DNA from: Salinisphaera hydrothermalis C41B8 | GTDB taxonomy: Bacteria > Pseudomonadota > Gammaproteobacteria > Nevskiales > Salinisphaeraceae | Reading direction: 5' to 3' | Assembly: GCF_000732535.1 (NCBI RefSeq) | Contig: NZ_APNK01000016.1 | Location: forward strand, 1 to 64,000 | DNA: 64,000 bases | Shown here: positions 63,514 to 64,000 of the stretch, piece after piece | How the letters are laid out: the number at the start of each line of letters is the position of its first letter | How positions within the stretch are numbered: position 1 is the first letter of the stretch | Notes under the pieces: model-generated | What the model was told of the DNA's origin: nothing | Database searches by the model: none | The model's input: the letters and a program-made list of their open reading frames with translations, nothing else | Made by a program: the position numbers and the translations under genes

Positions 63514-64000
63514 GGCGTCACCGGCTGAGTGAGACTGAATTGCTGGGCCCGTCCGAGTGCGGCGGCGAGATTGATGCGCGCGCGCGTGTACTCGGCCAGG
63601 GCGTTGATGCGGCTGTTGCGGGCGTCGGCCAGGTTGGACTGGGCGTCTACCACTTCGACGTTGTCGCCCACGCCGTGGGCGAAGCGGTCCTGCGAAAGAC
63701 TCAGCTCCTGCTTGGCCAGCGTAAGATTGGCCCGTGCCGCGCGGACGCGCTGAGCCAGGGTGAGCAGCGTCTGGCGCGCGGTGCGCACATCCTGCTCGAT
63801 CTGGCGCTGGGTATCGCGGAAGCGAATGCGTTGCTGGTCAAGCTGGCTGGCGGCCGAATCGATCTTTCCCGAAATCTGGCCGCCGGCGAAGATCGGCACG
63901 CTCAGGCTGGCGCCGATGGCATAGGTCGGCCGGTCGTTCTGGTTCGGGGTGTTGCCCGACGCCCCGTAGTCGGCTTCTACCGACAGCGTGGGCAGGCGCT
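63510..64000 (-). CDS. TolC-family outer-membrane efflux protein, 5' part beyond the window
   Basis: The C-terminal about 163 codons of a TolC-like channel; the rest lies beyond the right edge. SLSVPIFAGGQISGKIDSA, then a long helix (RQTLLTLAQRVRAARANL), NVEVVDAQSNLADARNSRINALAEY and ARINLAAALG are typical of the second TolC repeat. It overlaps the HlyD stop by 4 bp and is the first known gene of the efflux operon. Confidence 0.93.
   Translation of the reverse strand, partial: RLPTLSVEADYGASGNTPNQNDRPTYAIGASLSVPIFAGGQISGKIDSAASQLDQQRIRFRDTQRQIEQDVRTARQTLLTLAQRVRAARANLTLAKQELSLSQDRFAHGVGDNVEVVDAQSNLADARNSRINALAEYTRARINLAAALGRAQQFSLTQPVTP

Overview
The window is a GC-rich (about two thirds by eye), gene-dense bacterial chromosome segment. 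Several markers point to a gammaproteobacterium: a bifunctional mnmC, a soluble transhydrogenase sthA with the single-cysteine active-site signature, a type I DAHP synthase and an overlapping nadB-nadC pair. A halophilic or marine genus such as Salinisphaera would fit, but that is inference only. No phage, plasmid, rRNA or CRISPR locus was seen. One tRNA (Glu, CTC) is present.

Layout. 1-9.2 kb: a PEP-CTERM-type exported protein, tRNA-Glu, a rhomboid / small membrane protein / SelD-N-like FAD oxidoreductase operon, DUF427 and DUF6314 genes divergent from an EamA transporter, dihydroxyacetone kinase, a polytopic membrane protein, a one-domain asparaginase-like protein and an SDR. 9.4-20.5 kb: a block bounded by two inverted copies of a roughly 750-bp non-coding repeat. 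It holds a PPP phosphatase, a lipase whose 5' end is interrupted by a TA-flanked miniature element, an MFS transporter, GNAT, LysR, SDR, an STN-domain lipoprotein and a PQQ-dependent dehydrogenase. 20.6-26.6 kb: a GGDEF-EAL protein translationally coupled to a BLUF blue-light sensor, DUF454, a membrane protein flanked by 24-bp direct repeats, and mnmC.

26.6-28.1 kb: DAHP synthase preceded by a leader that looks like a transcription attenuator. It has a short ORF with a Phe-Tyr-Gly-Tyr-Trp-Phe cluster, competing hairpins and an 11-bp terminator with a T-tract. 28.2-40.2 kb: DUF2452, sthA, a tricorn-like S41 protease, a lipoprotein, a MATE exporter, and the NAD synthesis genes nadB-nadC-nadA. 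40.2-47.3 kb: a YSC84 lipoprotein, a second copy of the miniature element, a GntR-ABC export operon, an exported nucleoside hydrolase, an AI-2E-family permease and small proteins. 47.4-51.9 kb: a hexuronate locus (kdgK and a LacI regulator, divergent from uxuA) plus an MFS transporter. 52.1-56.3 kb: pyruvate kinase, a patatin-like protein, maf and a BASS transporter, the last three overlapping. 56.3-64 kb: an MFS-GGCT pair, Nudix, MBL hydrolase, PilZ protein, and a tripartite DHA2 / HlyD / TolC efflux operon running off the right edge.

Functional threads. NAD metabolism (nadBCA, sthA), central carbon (pyk, DAK, uxuA-kdgK, PQQ dehydrogenase), c-di-GMP signalling (GGDEF-EAL with BLUF, PilZ) and membrane export recur. 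The observations most worth following are the predicted aromatic attenuator upstream of DAHP synthase, the miniature element that has displaced the start of the lipase gene, and the large inverted repeat pair.
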